A DNA stretch of 64,000 nt from Kordia sp. SMS9 (GTDB lineage Bacteria; Bacteroidota; Bacteroidia; Flavobacteriales; Flavobacteriaceae). The stretch covers positions 482,465 through 546,464 of the forward strand of contig NZ_CP031153.1 of the NCBI RefSeq assembly GCF_003352465.1, read 5' to 3'. A model generated the notes under the pieces. That model had not been told where the DNA came from and searched no databases. It saw only the letters and a program-made list of their open reading frames with translations. Both the position numbers and the translations under genes were made by a program. Positions 44,936-53,965 of the stretch are shown in pieces; position 1 is the stretch's first letter, and each line of letters begins with the position of its first letter.

Positions 44936-47047
44936 TTAGTAAAATTCTCCTCTGTTATCTTCTATTTCTGATGAGCTTTTTAGCGCATCGGATACTGAAC
45001 TTAATGCTTTGGAAACTCTTTCAGTGCGCAGTGCATTGCTTTCCGCTAAGTAGGTATCTTTTGCTGGAGCCTCTTCTTTGGAAACCACTTGAATTATATA
45101 TACCCCTGAGTTCCCTTCTATTAAGCGTGAAGTAGCTCCTTGCTCTAGTGCAAATGCAGTTCCCACTACTTTTGGCTCTTCTCCTGCCCCAGGAACGATT
45201 GGTGACAACATCGATAATGAAGTTGCTTGCTGTTCTACATTGCCTGATGCTGATGCCAAAGCTGCCAATGTTGTTGCAGATGCATATTTTTCTTTGATCA
45301 TCGCTGCCTTTTTCTCGTTTCTTAATATTGGCAATACTCTTGAAGAAGCTTCAGAAATTGATGAAAGTCCTGCTGGATTTTTTCCAGTAAGTTGTACTAT
45401 GATTGATCCGCCAGGAATGTTCATACGACTGATATCTCCAACATTGGTATCCTCTCTAAATGCCCATTTTACTACCGTACGTTGATCTAACAAACCAGGA
45501 ATTCCTTCTTGCAATTCCTTGATATTGTTTGCCACTTTCACTTCGTAATTATTTTCTTTAGCAATGTCTATAAATGGAGCCTCTGATTTTTGTGCGTCAG
45601 ATTCAAACTTAGATGATGTTGTAAATAAGTCTTTTAAGGTTTCTTCCGTTACTTCTACTTCACCATTGATAGTTGCCAATTTTACTACATCTTGCTTATT
45701 TTTTTGATCTTCTACTTCAATGATGTGATATCCAAAAGGAGATTCTACCACGTCTAAAGCACCAACTTCTTGTTCATACACAAATTCTTTAAATGTTGGT
45801 GTTAATCGTGCAGAACTGACATTATTGAACCAATCTAAATCTCCACCTTTGTCTGCCGTTGGCGTATCATCTGAAAACTCTTTAGCTAAGTCTGCAAATT
45901 TTGATCTGTTTCTTTTGATCAATTTCAATAGACTGTCTGCTCTATTTTTTGCTTCTTCTTTTGTTCTAGTTATTGCTGGATCTGCTCCTTGTGAACCTAC
46001 AAAACGAACTAAAATATGTTTCGATTTTACAGAATCTGGCAATTGCTTTGTTTCAAGCAATCTTGAAATTTTGTACTTTTCACCTACTTTGTAAGGTCCG
46101 TATACATCACCTACTTCCATTGCCATGATATCATTGGCAAACTCTTTTGGCAATTGATTTTTGTATAAGAAATTTTCTGGCTCGTTTGTTTCTGTTTGAA
46201 TGTTTGCAAATGCACTTGCATCTTCTGCATCTTCAAAACTTTTTTTCAACTTTTCGATTTCTGCTTTTACTAAGTCTTCGTCTGCTTTTGATGGCGCTTC
46301 AGGGAAAAACACATATTGAAGATTTCTCGACTCTTCTACTTGGAACGCAGATTTATGGTTGTCAATATATTTTTGAACATCACTCTTTCTTACTTCTACT
46401 AACGAATCTGCAATAGAAGTGTAAGGAACACGTACATATTTGAACGTTACTTTGTCGTTTTCTGCTTTGTACGCTAGTTCTCCTTCTTTTTGTGTTACAA
46501 TTGAACCTGCTTTTACTAAGTTGTTGTACAACGCTCTTTTCGCATTGATGATTGTATAGCGCTCAGTTTCTAACCAGTTTTGGTATTCACCTGCTTTCTC
46601 AGGCATGTTTTTCGTCGCTTCTAAATTGTCAATGTATTCTTTTAGTTTTGCTTCCACAAAAACACCTGACTCATCTTTGAAACGCTCGTCGTTGATAATA
46701 TTAGGGCTTGTGATTAAAAGACTCCATATTTCATCTTTTTCAATGGTAATTCCTAATTCGTCAAGTTGTTGCGTAATCAACATGTTGCTCACCTCTTGAT
46801 CCCAAAGTGAATTTGCAATTTGCATAGAAGATTGTCTTCCACCATATATACTTTTAGCATATTCTACTTGGTTTTGAAACCTTTGGTAAGGAATGCTTTC
46901 TCCATTGATATTTCCTATTTCTGTTGATTGCTTTTCTCCTCCGCTATTGTTGTTAAATACGTCAGATATTACAAAAGCAAAAAGTGCCAATCCAATGATT
47001 AAGATTAGTACTAATGTGCGCTGTCTAATTTTTGCAAGAATTGCCAT
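44936..47047 (-). CDS. PpiD-like periplasmic peptidyl-prolyl isomerase
   Basis: 703 residues with one N-terminal transmembrane anchor (about 12-30), a SurA_N-like chaperone region (NGESIPYQRFQNQVEYAK), a central parvulin domain at about 340-455 (SKHILVRFVGSQGADP, KGGDLDWF, VVESPFGYHIIEVEDQ) and a helical C-terminal part. PpiD-type proteins help fold secreted and outer membrane proteins at the periplasmic face of the inner membrane. It is the last gene of the minus-strand envelope cluster; the gap to the CNNM gene is 96 nt and it ends at a strong terminator. Confidence 0.92.
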   Translation of the reverse strand: MAILAKIRQRTLVLILIIGLALFAFVISDVFNNNSGGEKQSTEIGNINGESIPYQRFQNQVEYAKSIYGGRQSSMQIANSLWDQEVSNMLITQQLDELGITIEKDEIWSLLITSPNIINDERFKDESGVFVEAKLKEYIDNLEATKNMPEKAGEYQNWLETERYTIINAKRALYNNLVKAGSIVTQKEGELAYKAENDKVTFKYVRVPYTSIADSLVEVRKSDVQKYIDNHKSAFQVEESRNLQYVFFPEAPSKADEDLVKAEIEKLKKSFEDAEDASAFANIQTETNEPENFLYKNQLPKEFANDIMAMEVGDVYGPYKVGEKYKISRLLETKQLPDSVKSKHILVRFVGSQGADPAITRTKEEAKNRADSLLKLIKRNRSKFADLAKEFSDDTPTADKGGDLDWFNNVSSARLTPTFKEFVYEQEVGALDVVESPFGYHIIEVEDQKNKQDVVKLATINGEVEVTEETLKDLFTTSSKFESDAQKSEAPFIDIAKENNYEVKVANNIKELQEGIPGLLDQRTVVKWAFREDTNVGDISRMNIPGGSIIVQLTGKNPAGLSSISEASSRVLPILRNEKKAAMIKEKYASATTLAALASASGNVEQQATSLSMLSPIVPGAGEEPKVVGTAFALEQGATSRLIEGNSGVYIIQVVSKEEAPAKDTYLAESNALRTERVSKALSSVSDALKSSSEIEDNRGEFY

Positions 47048-47143
47048 GTATCTTCAATTTTATGAAATTCAGTGGGCGAAAATACAATTTCCTAGTAAAT
47101 AATAAAAGAAGAACAGCGTATTAATTCGTTAATTTTTGGGATT

Positions 47144-48421
47144 TTAATCCTCAGAGAGAATTTGTAGTTCAATTGTATCAATTTTAGTGTTCGATACTTC
47201 TATGATGGTAAATTTTAAGTTGTTGATCACAATGATCTCATCTTGTTGTGGAATTTCCTCCGTTTCACTCACAATTAAACCTCCTAAGGTTTCATAATTT
47301 TCACTTTCAGGAAGATTGAGTTTGTAGGTTTCATTGATATAATCTACTTCTAATCGCGCCGAAAATAGATATTCATACGCGCCGATGCGTTTTTCTAAAA
47401 GTTCCGTAACATCGTGTTCGTCTTCTATTTCGCCAAATAGTTCTTCTACAATATCTTCTACGGTTACAATTCCGGAAGTTCCTCCATACTCATCTAACAC
47501 AACTGCAATACTTTTACGCTTTTTTGTCAATACGTTGAGCACATCGTTTGCCAACATTGCTTCTGGCACAAATACGACAGGCAGTACAATGCTGCGGATG
47601 GTTTTTGGTTTTTTGAAAAGTTCAAACGAATGAATGTATCCGATAATATCGTCAATCGTGTTTTTGTACACTAACACTTTGGAATACCCTGTTTCCGAAA
47701 ACAGTTTGGCTAAGTTTTGCGTTGTTTCATGCAGTTCAATTGCCACAATTTCCGTTCGCGGAATCATGACTTCACGGGTTTTTACTGCTGAAAATTCTAA
47801 GGCATTTTGAAATATTTGAATTTCCGAATCTATATCTTCATCATCGTGTCCGGCTTCCATTTGTTCCGAAATGTAATCGCCCAATTCTACTTTGCTGAAT
47901 TCGAGTTGCACTTCATCGCCTTCTGTTTTGAAGAATTTTTTGAGCACCACATTCGAAATCCACATGACAAATTCAGAAATCAACCAAAATAATTGATAGA
48001 AGATATATGCTGGGAATGCCAAAAATTTCAAGAGACTGTTGGCATATACTTGAAAGAATACTTTGGGTAAAAATTCAGCCGTTACTAAAATAACTAAGGT
48101 TGAAATGATCGTTTGAAAGAGCAATTCGTATTCTACCGTAATGTATTGATTGAGCCAAGGCGCATCGTGAACCCACGCCGTAATTAAATCGCCCATAAAA
48201 AACCCATAGATCACCAGCGCAATGTTGTTTCCAACAAGCATGGTTGCAATGAATTTTGAAGGTTTTTGTGTGAGACGTCTCAGTATTTTCGCAAGAATTC
48301 CATCCTGCTTTTTTTCTAGTTCGATATGAATTTTGTTTGCGGAGACGTACGCGATTTCCATACCTGAGAAGAATGCAGAAAACAGTAATGCCGTTACAAT
48401 AATAAGCACCTGTATTTCCAT
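47144..48421 (-). CDS. CNNM/CorC-type membrane protein (hemolysin family)
   Basis: 425 residues: a CNNM (DUF21) transmembrane domain with four hydrophobic segments (about 1-180), a pair of CBS domains (about 205-330, with MIPRTEIVAIELHET and VVLDEYGGTSGIVTVEDIVE) and a C-terminal CorC_HlyC domain (NYETLGGLIVSETEEIP). The family is associated with magnesium/cobalt homeostasis and includes GldE; without a gldD partner beside it I do not call it GldE. The start follows directly on the stop of the small membrane protein gene upstream. Confidence 0.9.
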   Translation of the reverse strand: MEIQVLIIVTALLFSAFFSGMEIAYVSANKIHIELEKKQDGILAKILRRLTQKPSKFIATMLVGNNIALVIYGFFMGDLITAWVHDAPWLNQYITVEYELLFQTIISTLVILVTAEFLPKVFFQVYANSLLKFLAFPAYIFYQLFWLISEFVMWISNVVLKKFFKTEGDEVQLEFSKVELGDYISEQMEAGHDDEDIDSEIQIFQNALEFSAVKTREVMIPRTEIVAIELHETTQNLAKLFSETGYSKVLVYKNTIDDIIGYIHSFELFKKPKTIRSIVLPVVFVPEAMLANDVLNVLTKKRKSIAVVLDEYGGTSGIVTVEDIVEELFGEIEDEHDVTELLEKRIGAYEYLFSARLEVDYINETYKLNLPESENYETLGGLIVSETEEIPQQDEIIVINNLKFTIIEVSNTKIDTIELQILSED

Positions 48422-48625
48422 TTATTGATCGTTGTTATCTTTTTTGTAATCTTGAAATTTTTTCTCGTAATGTCTTCTAAAGAAGAACATGAAGAGCGAA
48501 ACTACTGTGAATGCAACAAATAAATAATCTACAGTACCATCAGCTTGCCAAACGGCGATTACTTTAAAAATGGATAATGCCGCTACAAGAAGATAAATGT
48601 ATTTTGTATAACTTAAAACTTTCAC
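48422..48625 (-). CDS. Small two-helix membrane protein
   Basis: 67 residues with two hydrophobic segments (about 9-24 and 33-48) and a basic C-terminal tail (RRHYEKKFQDYKKDNNDQ). It sits between lptC (31 nt away) and the CNNM gene (directly abutting). Its place in a tight operon argues that it is real. Function unknown. Confidence 0.7.
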   Translation of the reverse strand: MKVLSYTKYIYLLVAALSIFKVIAVWQADGTVDYLFVAFTVVSLFMFFFRRHYEKKFQDYKKDNNDQ

Positions 48626-48656
48626 CTTGATTTGATTTTGTTAGATTGTTTGAATT

Positions 48657-49229
48657 TTATTTGTCGTTTTCCTCTATCGGAATGGTACTATCATAGATTT
48701 CATGTGCATCAATAATGGTCAAATTTCTATTGAAGTCGATTCCATTCGTTCCTTGCAAAAGTACGCCATATTCGTTGCTCCACTTGAATTCTCCTTCCGT
48801 AAAAATCCATTCGCGATCTTGATCCCAATATAATTGTGGCGCTTCCAAAACGTTTCCGTCGTGTGTTGTTAATACCACATTTCCTTGTAAATCTACTAAT
48901 CTTGTGTCACTATACAAAATAGCATAGTCAGAAGTTACTACACTTTTATTGTTTTCTTCATCAAAAAACTCCAACTCTATTCCGTTTGGGAATTCCATGA
49001 ACGGGAATTTTTGATTGGAAAAATCTTTGTTATACGGACTTCTGAGAGTAGATTTCACTTTTCCAGAATCCGTATAGATTAAAAACATATTTTCGGCTTC
49101 ACCCACAGGAAAACGTTTGGTATACGAAAGTTTTTGGATTTCGCTAAAGTTATCCTGACATGAAAAAAGCATTGCCACAATGAATATTGCGACAATGCTT
49201 TGTAAGATATGTTTTTTATGTATGATCAT
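48657..49229 (-). CDS. lptC: LPS export protein LptC
   Basis: 190 residues, lipoprotein-like N-terminus (IFIVAMLFSC, Cys24) rather than the simple membrane anchor of E. coli LptC, followed by a beta-jellyroll with the LptC features SGKVKSTLRSPYNKDF, DYAILYSDTRLVDLQGNVVL and LYWDQDREWIFTEGEFKW. LptC passes lipopolysaccharide from LptB2FG to LptA. A 1-nt gap separates it from the TPR gene upstream. Confidence 0.88.
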   Translation of the reverse strand: MIIHKKHILQSIVAIFIVAMLFSCQDNFSEIQKLSYTKRFPVGEAENMFLIYTDSGKVKSTLRSPYNKDFSNQKFPFMEFPNGIELEFFDEENNKSVVTSDYAILYSDTRLVDLQGNVVLTTHDGNVLEAPQLYWDQDREWIFTEGEFKWSNEYGVLLQGTNGIDFNRNLTIIDAHEIYDSTIPIEENDK

Positions 49230-49230
49230 T

Positions 49231-50604
49231 TTATAAACTTGGAACTCTCACGCTTCCGCCAATCCAACAGTTTAATGGAATGGATTCTCCTCCTTTGTAT
49301 CCTTTGCTGAATACATCTGATTTGCTTGGCGCAGATTTCATGTATGAATCTACAGTTCTGTTAGCAATACTTTTTAACGATGGATCAACTTGTCCCGCTT
49401 TTCTAGCCATTTCTGCTGCTTTCCAGTATCCTGCTCTTTTGGTAAACTCGTCGTTTCCACACTGGTTTACACTTGAAGCGTATAATTGTGCAATTTTTAA
49501 GTACGCTCCACCTAATGATGGATTGTTTTTTACTGCATCTAAGTAATACTTTCTAGCTTTCGATTTTTGACCTCTTTTCTTCGCTTTTGAAGCAATTTTA
49601 TATAATAATGTCGCTTTTCTAATTGGATCTTTCTCCATATCTAACGACTGATTTAAGTATTCTTCCGCTCTTACTAAGTTTCCTTTTCTTTCGTAAATAC
49701 CCGCCAAATATCTTTTAGAGTTTGCAGATGGTTCTAAGGCATCTACTGCTTCTACTAATTCTACAAATAATGGATCTTCATCACAACCTTTAGCATCTAG
49801 TCTTCCAGCAGCTCTTTTTAGCCATAAAGCATTGCTTCTGTTTGCGTCAAAGTTCTTTCTAAATAAAGGAATTAATGTTTCACACGTAGATACTTTTTCG
49901 ATTAACGATTCCATGTTTCCAGAGAAAATTGCAATTGCTTTTACATTGGTATCTGCTACTCTTTCCGTTCTCTTTTCTTTAGAATCTAGCTCTTTTCCTG
50001 CGTCTTTTTTAGCGATTAATTTGTTTTTAATTTTCGCTAATCTTTCACTTTCTGACTCAAATTTTTCCGTTAATTCTTCAAACTTTTGAATTAAGTCTTC
50101 CAATAATACACCTGAATCACCTGTTTGGTACATTCCGTAGTATAATTCAAAATACTGATATAGTGATTTTGGATTTGTAAAGTTGGCCAAATCTTCTTTG
50201 AACGCTTGGTCAAATATATCGTACTGACTTTTTACATCGCCAATTTTATAGTCAACCATTAATGTTCCGATATCCGCCAAAACATCTCCTTTTTTAGTCT
50301 TCGCAGGGACATTTGCGAGTCTCTCATTATACAGTTTAATTAATTCTTCAACAACTGCTTTTTTATTGTCAGCTTTTTTAAGTTTCGCCTTGTAAATTCT
50401 TTCACCATATGCATAAATAGCTGAACTCGCCGTTGGACATTCTTTTCTTAGCTCGTTTAGCTGTCTTTCAGCTTCATCATAGTTTTTAGCTTTCGCATTT
50501 TCAGCAAAAAGAGATAACTTCGTCTTACAATCCTGTGCATTTAAAGTTGTGAAGCTCGCTACCGCAAACAACCCTGCAACCAATAATGTAATTGTCTTCT
50601 TCAT
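49231..50604 (-). CDS. Secreted tetratricopeptide-repeat protein
   Basis: 457 residues with a signal peptide (MKKTITLLVAGLFAVASFTTLNAQ) and mostly helical TPR-like sequence. The clearest units are KRYLAGIYERKGNLVRAEEY, then LLYKIASKAKKRGQKSKARK and GAYLKIAQLYASS. Probably a periplasmic scaffold; partner unknown. It lies between an outer membrane protein gene and lptC in the same operon, so an envelope-assembly role is a reasonable guess. Confidence 0.82.
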   Translation of the reverse strand: MKKTITLLVAGLFAVASFTTLNAQDCKTKLSLFAENAKAKNYDEAERQLNELRKECPTASSAIYAYGERIYKAKLKKADNKKAVVEELIKLYNERLANVPAKTKKGDVLADIGTLMVDYKIGDVKSQYDIFDQAFKEDLANFTNPKSLYQYFELYYGMYQTGDSGVLLEDLIQKFEELTEKFESESERLAKIKNKLIAKKDAGKELDSKEKRTERVADTNVKAIAIFSGNMESLIEKVSTCETLIPLFRKNFDANRSNALWLKRAAGRLDAKGCDEDPLFVELVEAVDALEPSANSKRYLAGIYERKGNLVRAEEYLNQSLDMEKDPIRKATLLYKIASKAKKRGQKSKARKYYLDAVKNNPSLGGAYLKIAQLYASSVNQCGNDEFTKRAGYWKAAEMARKAGQVDPSLKSIANRTVDSYMKSAPSKSDVFSKGYKGGESIPLNCWIGGSVRVPSL

Positions 50605-50622
50605 TTCTTTAATATTTATCGA

Positions 50623-51936
50623 TTAATTGTATTTTCTTTTGACAAACCATTTATCATTTAGTGACAAACTTAATTGAAAGTTTACATAATTCTCTTTGAT
50701 CAATCCGGAGTTGGTGGTACCTCTTCTTCCGAACTCTACTCCTAGGTTTACATTTGATAATGATCTTGCCACTGGTAGTCCTACTCCAAAAGATATGCCA
50801 AAATCATTGATGGCTTCATTTCGGATCATGATTCCTGTGTCTTCATAACGAATTCCAGCTCTGTATGTAACTCGATCCCAGTAACTTGTAAACGAATTGT
50901 ATTTTGGAATGAAAAATCCTCCAGCAGCAATTTTTGAGCCGTTTTCGTAATTTACGTTTTCAATTATCGTCAATCCATTTCCGAAGTCGCTATTGTTTTG
51001 CAAGGTATATTCTGCACCAGCAAACCATTTATTTTTTTCGCCAATTCCTGCTCCAAATGCAAGTCGTGTTGGCAATACTAAATCTGTTTTTGCTCTGTTT
51101 CCTAAATCAACTTCATCTATTTGCCCAGGACTGATATCTTCTCCGCCTGCTCCAGTAATGTTTAATGCGGTGAGTACACGAGAATTTCGTGATGTTAAAT
51201 CCGATTGTGGTGAGAATGTAAGTGATGTTGTTAAGGAAAGTTTGTCATTGAATTTGGTTTCATAGTACGCTCCTAAGTTATAACTCAACCCACTGAGTTT
51301 AGATTCATCTCTGGAACGTGTTCCATAGTTTAACGTTCTAAAAAACAATCCATCTTCATTTAATTCTCCTAAAAATTCGGTGTTTTGATTTTCAATGGTA
51401 CCAAAGTTATAATTTACCGTACCACCGACTGAAAATCCTTTGGAGATTTTATATCCCATAGAGAAAAATACGGAGTTCAAACCGCCTTCACCTTCGTATT
51501 GTGCAAACTTATACGGTGCGGATGGAAATCCAGTTTCTCCAATTCCTTCAAAGCTGTATCCAACCGAAGTGAAAGGAACCAAACCAAAACCAACTCCAAT
51601 TTTACTTGATATTGGAAATGCTACTGCCAAGTAATCTAATGAAGTAGAAGAACCTTTGTCTTCTCCTGCACCACTTTCTAAGCGCAACTGATTGTAACTT
51701 GCTCCAAGTGTGTATGTTGTAAATTTTAGATTTCCGTACGCAGCAGGATTTTGTAAGTTGATGTGGATACTGTCTGAAAAGACACTAATGCCACCCATAC
51801 TTCTATTTTCTATGGTTCCGTTGAACTTTAAATCGCCTATTCCGAGGAATGAATATGGGGAAGACGTTCCTTGCTGTGCAATACTAATTTGGCTACTGAG
51901 CAACAAAATCAATAATCCTAAAAACTTTCTAATCAT
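50623..51936 (-). CDS. Outer membrane beta-barrel protein (PorV/FadL-like)
   Basis: 437 residues with a signal peptide (MIRKFLGLLILLLSSQISIA) and alternating amphipathic strands rich in aromatic residues and Gly, beginning GTSSPYSFLGIGDLKFNGT and with NRSMGGISVFSDSIHINLQNPAAY, as in FadL/PorV-type porin relatives. Ends in the strand NFQLSLSLNDKWFVKRKYN. The substrate is unknown. Its start overlaps the end of coaX by 8 nt, so the two are translationally coupled. Confidence 0.82.
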   Translation of the reverse strand: MIRKFLGLLILLLSSQISIAQQGTSSPYSFLGIGDLKFNGTIENRSMGGISVFSDSIHINLQNPAAYGNLKFTTYTLGASYNQLRLESGAGEDKGSSTSLDYLAVAFPISSKIGVGFGLVPFTSVGYSFEGIGETGFPSAPYKFAQYEGEGGLNSVFFSMGYKISKGFSVGGTVNYNFGTIENQNTEFLGELNEDGLFFRTLNYGTRSRDESKLSGLSYNLGAYYETKFNDKLSLTTSLTFSPQSDLTSRNSRVLTALNITGAGGEDISPGQIDEVDLGNRAKTDLVLPTRLAFGAGIGEKNKWFAGAEYTLQNNSDFGNGLTIIENVNYENGSKIAAGGFFIPKYNSFTSYWDRVTYRAGIRYEDTGIMIRNEAINDFGISFGVGLPVARSLSNVNLGVEFGRRGTTNSGLIKENYVNFQLSLSLNDKWFVKRKYN

Positions 51937-52666
51937 TATATCTTTTATATTCTAAAATATTATTCAATCCTTGTAACAAGAATTTTGAATTCGCAAATAT
52001 GGTATTTTTTAACCTTTTAGCCAAGAAATTAGTGTCGCCGCCTGTTAAAATAACTGTTAAATGTTGAAATTGTTCTTTATATCGGTCAATTATTCCATCG
52101 ATTTCGGTGATTACTCCTACGCTTACACCTGAATGAATTGCGTTTTCTGTAGTGTTACCAATGTAACTTTCTGGTATCTTGGGTGCTAATAGTGGAAGGT
52201 TTGCAGTTAATAGGTTGAGTGATGTGTATCGAAGTTGGAGTCCTGGAGAAATACCGCCGCCTAGATAGATTTCTTTGTCAGTTTTGAAATCGTATGTAAT
52301 ACACGTTCCTGCGTCAATAACGAGTACATTCTGCTTTGGATATTGGGTAACGGCGGCCACAACGAGTGCAATTCTATCCACACCTAAAGTTGCTGGAGTG
52401 GCATAGTTGTTTTGAAACGGCACTTTTGTTTTGTGAGTTAGGGAATGTACTTTGATACTGAGATTTTCCAAAAATTCTATAGTTTCGTCGCTCAATGTGG
52501 TGACGGACGATGTAATCATTTGATCAATTTCGGGATACTCTTGTAAAATTTTTGCAATTTTTTTTTGGAACTGTTCTTTTGGAAAACTTTCATGCGAAAG
52601 CATTTTATCTTCCTGAAAAACAGCTATTTTTACATACGTATTTCCTGCATCTACAATTAAATTCAT
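51929..52666 (-). CDS. coaX: Type III pantothenate kinase CoaX
   Basis: 245 residues from the ATG at 52666 (MNLIVDAGNTYVKIAVF); a longer frame to 52726 would add 20 residues not seen in the family. ASKHA-fold motifs: DAGNTYVK (phosphate loop), TPATLGVDRIALVVAA, VIDAGTCITYDF, GGGISPGLQLRYTSL and VILTGGDTNFL. It phosphorylates pantothenate, the first step of coenzyme A synthesis. First gene of the seven-gene minus-strand envelope cluster. Confidence 0.95.
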   Translation of the reverse strand: MNLIVDAGNTYVKIAVFQEDKMLSHESFPKEQFQKKIAKILQEYPEIDQMITSSVTTLSDETIEFLENLSIKVHSLTHKTKVPFQNNYATPATLGVDRIALVVAAVTQYPKQNVLVIDAGTCITYDFKTDKEIYLGGGISPGLQLRYTSLNLLTANLPLLAPKIPESYIGNTTENAIHSGVSVGVITEIDGIIDRYKEQFQHLTVILTGGDTNFLAKRLKNTIFANSKFLLQGLNNILEYKRYND

Positions 52667-52719
52667 TCGTAGTTTTTTGAGATTGCTAATGTAAGAAACG
52701 TTTTTTTTGCAAAATAGTT

Positions 52720-52748
52720 TTGTCAAGTTTAAAAAACACTTATATTTG
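52720..52748 (+). promoter_or_regulatory. tRNA-Phe promoter
   Basis: TTG at 52720-52722 and TATATTTG at 52741-52748 (exact TAnnTTTG) with an 18-nt spacer, ending 17 nt before the tRNA. The best match to the Bacteroidota promoter consensus in the window. Confidence 0.8.
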
Positions 52749-52765
52749 CATCCGCATTTGCGACT

Positions 52766-52838
52766 GGTGCCTTAGCTCAGTTGGTAGAGCAAAGGACTGA
52801 AAATCCTTGTGTCCCTGGTTCGATTCCTGGAGGCACCA
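52766..52838 (+). tRNA. tRNA-Phe (GAA)
   Basis: A 73-nt cloverleaf can be drawn. The acceptor arm is GGTGCCT with AGGCACC. The D arm is GCTC-AGTTGGTA-GAGC. The anticodon arm is AAGGA-CTGAAAA-TCCTT, anticodon GAA. The T loop is TTCGATT, between CCTGG and CCTGG, which leaves a T-T mismatch in the middle of the T stem. The 3' CCA is not encoded. Confidence 0.97.
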
Positions 52839-52852
52839 CTAATAAAAATGCT

Positions 52853-52889
52853 AACCCTTGATAAACAATGTTTTATCAAGGGTTTTTTG
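52853..52889 (+). terminator. Intrinsic terminator of tRNA-Phe
   Basis: AACCCTTGATAAA and TTTATCAAGGGTT form a perfect 13-bp stem with a 6-nt loop and a following T-run, 14 nt after the tRNA. Confidence 0.92.
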
Positions 52890-53199
52890 TTTTAGATACG
52901 GAAAATGGGCTGGAAAATTTTCTAATAAAAACTATTAGAATACACGTCAAAGTGAAAAATTTTCGGTAAAATCCGAAAAAATGACAATGAAGCATGAAAA
53001 TATTTCATTAAAACTTATGAATTAATAGTTTTATTTTCTAAATAATAAACATTTCACTGTTTTATGAATAATAAATCAAGAAATTTGCTTAAAGAATTTT
53101 TATCTATAATCATTCATTAAAAGTATGTTAAGAAATATTAATGCTTTACTTATACCATAAGTAATTAAAGAGCCATAAAACATTTTCTTCACAAAAAAC

Positions 53200-53223
53200 T
53201 AACTTGATTTATATATCAAGTTA
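53200..53223 (-). terminator. Minus-strand hairpin, second of a tandem pair
   Basis: TAACTTGAT and ATCAAGTTA, 9-bp arms around TTATAT. Read on the minus strand it is followed by GTTTTTT. A backup terminator to the one at 53239-53280. Confidence 0.5.
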
Positions 53224-53238
53224 AAATGCATCAAAAAA

Positions 53239-53280
53239 AAGACCTGTTTTCACATATAAGATATGTTCAAAACAGGTCTT
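53239..53280 (-). terminator. Strong minus-strand intrinsic terminator without a known gene
   Basis: AAGACCTGTTTT and AAAACAGGTCTT (12 bp, perfect) enclose a further 6-bp inner stem (ACATAT/ATATGT). On the minus strand the stem is followed by a T-run, part of it shared with the stem end. The plus strand has no T-run after it, so it serves a minus-strand transcript, yet the nearest minus-strand gene ends about 690 nt away. Confidence 0.7.
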
Positions 53281-53581
53281 AACTTAAGTCATTTCTCAAC
53301 TAGTGAGTAACATAAGATGTCAATGTTCCTGTATTTTCGACGACACAGAACAAAAACAATATTTTGTAAATATACAAAAATCTGCAAAATTATTCTTCAC
53401 TATTGTCTGAAACTACGGAGTTAAGCGTATGTTGGCAAAATCATTTTACTTATAACACTCAAGCAAAATGCAGTATTCCCGATAAGTCCAAAAAAGGGAA
53501 AAATGGTTAACAACCATATTCTTCAACTCACAAATAATTGAGGTAAACATATCAGTTGAATTTAGTTTAAGTTACAAGATT

Positions 53582-53911
53582 ATGAAAAATATTTTCAATA
53601 AATTCATTGTATCTTTTTCTAAAACACTAGCTGTATCGTCAAGCATTTTAAAGAAAGTTAATTGCCTATTCAAAAACAATTTTTATAAGGTTCATAAAAT
53701 TACTCAAAAGTTATTAGTTGTTGTTTCGCACAAATTAACGCATTCAATAATTATAGATTCTGCTGTTATTAGTGAAGTAATTGCAAATACATCAAATCAA
53801 AAAATAATAACTGAATATTATTTAATAGATATTTCATTAACCTTAGCAATACACATAGCTTATCTAATCTTAAAGGATGTTTATAAAAAACTGCGACAGT
53901 TCGTAAAATAG
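53582..53911 (+). CDS. Hypothetical protein, A/T-rich orphan
   Basis: 109 residues rich in Ile, Lys, Ser and Val (MKNIFNKFIVSFSKTLAVSS; later IDISLTLAIHIAYLILKDVY, which could be one membrane helix). An open frame of 110 codons is unlikely by chance in DNA this rich in TAA, but no family, ribosome-binding site or good promoter is seen. A terminator-like palindrome lies 22 nt after the stop. It stands in an accessory region after tRNA-Phe. Function unknown; it may be strain-specific. Confidence 0.4.
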   Translation: MKNIFNKFIVSFSKTLAVSSSILKKVNCLFKNNFYKVHKITQKLLVVVSHKLTHSIIIDSAVISEVIANTSNQKIITEYYLIDISLTLAIHIAYLILKDVYKKLRQFVK

Positions 53912-53932
53912 TTAAAGATCAAAACAATGAGG

Positions 53933-53958
53933 TCGTCTAAAAATTAATTTTTAGGCGA
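53933..53958. terminator. Bidirectional terminator between convergent genes
   Basis: TCGTCTAAAAATT and AATTTTTAGGCGA form a near-perfect 26-nt palindrome (one G-T pair) with A and T runs in the stem, between the plus-strand orphan and the minus-strand gene ending at 53966. Confidence 0.6.
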
Positions 53959-53965
53959 TTTCTTC

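Larger units (their letters stand above)
52839..53581. other. Gene-poor A/T-rich region with several hairpins
   Basis: No credible coding region is seen in these 743 nt. The stretch holds the tRNA terminator (52853-52889), two hairpins that read as minus-strand terminators (53200-53223 and 53239-53280) and a small palindrome (ATGGTT-AAC-AACCAT at 53503-53517). No direct repeat of the tRNA 3' end was found. The minus-strand terminators suggest an unannotated small RNA starting somewhere in 53290-53580. Confidence 0.5.

Noticed and set aside
47144..48421. Gliding motility protein GldE
   Set aside because: The CNNM/CBS/CorC architecture fits, but no gldD-like lipoprotein is adjacent, so only the broad family is called.
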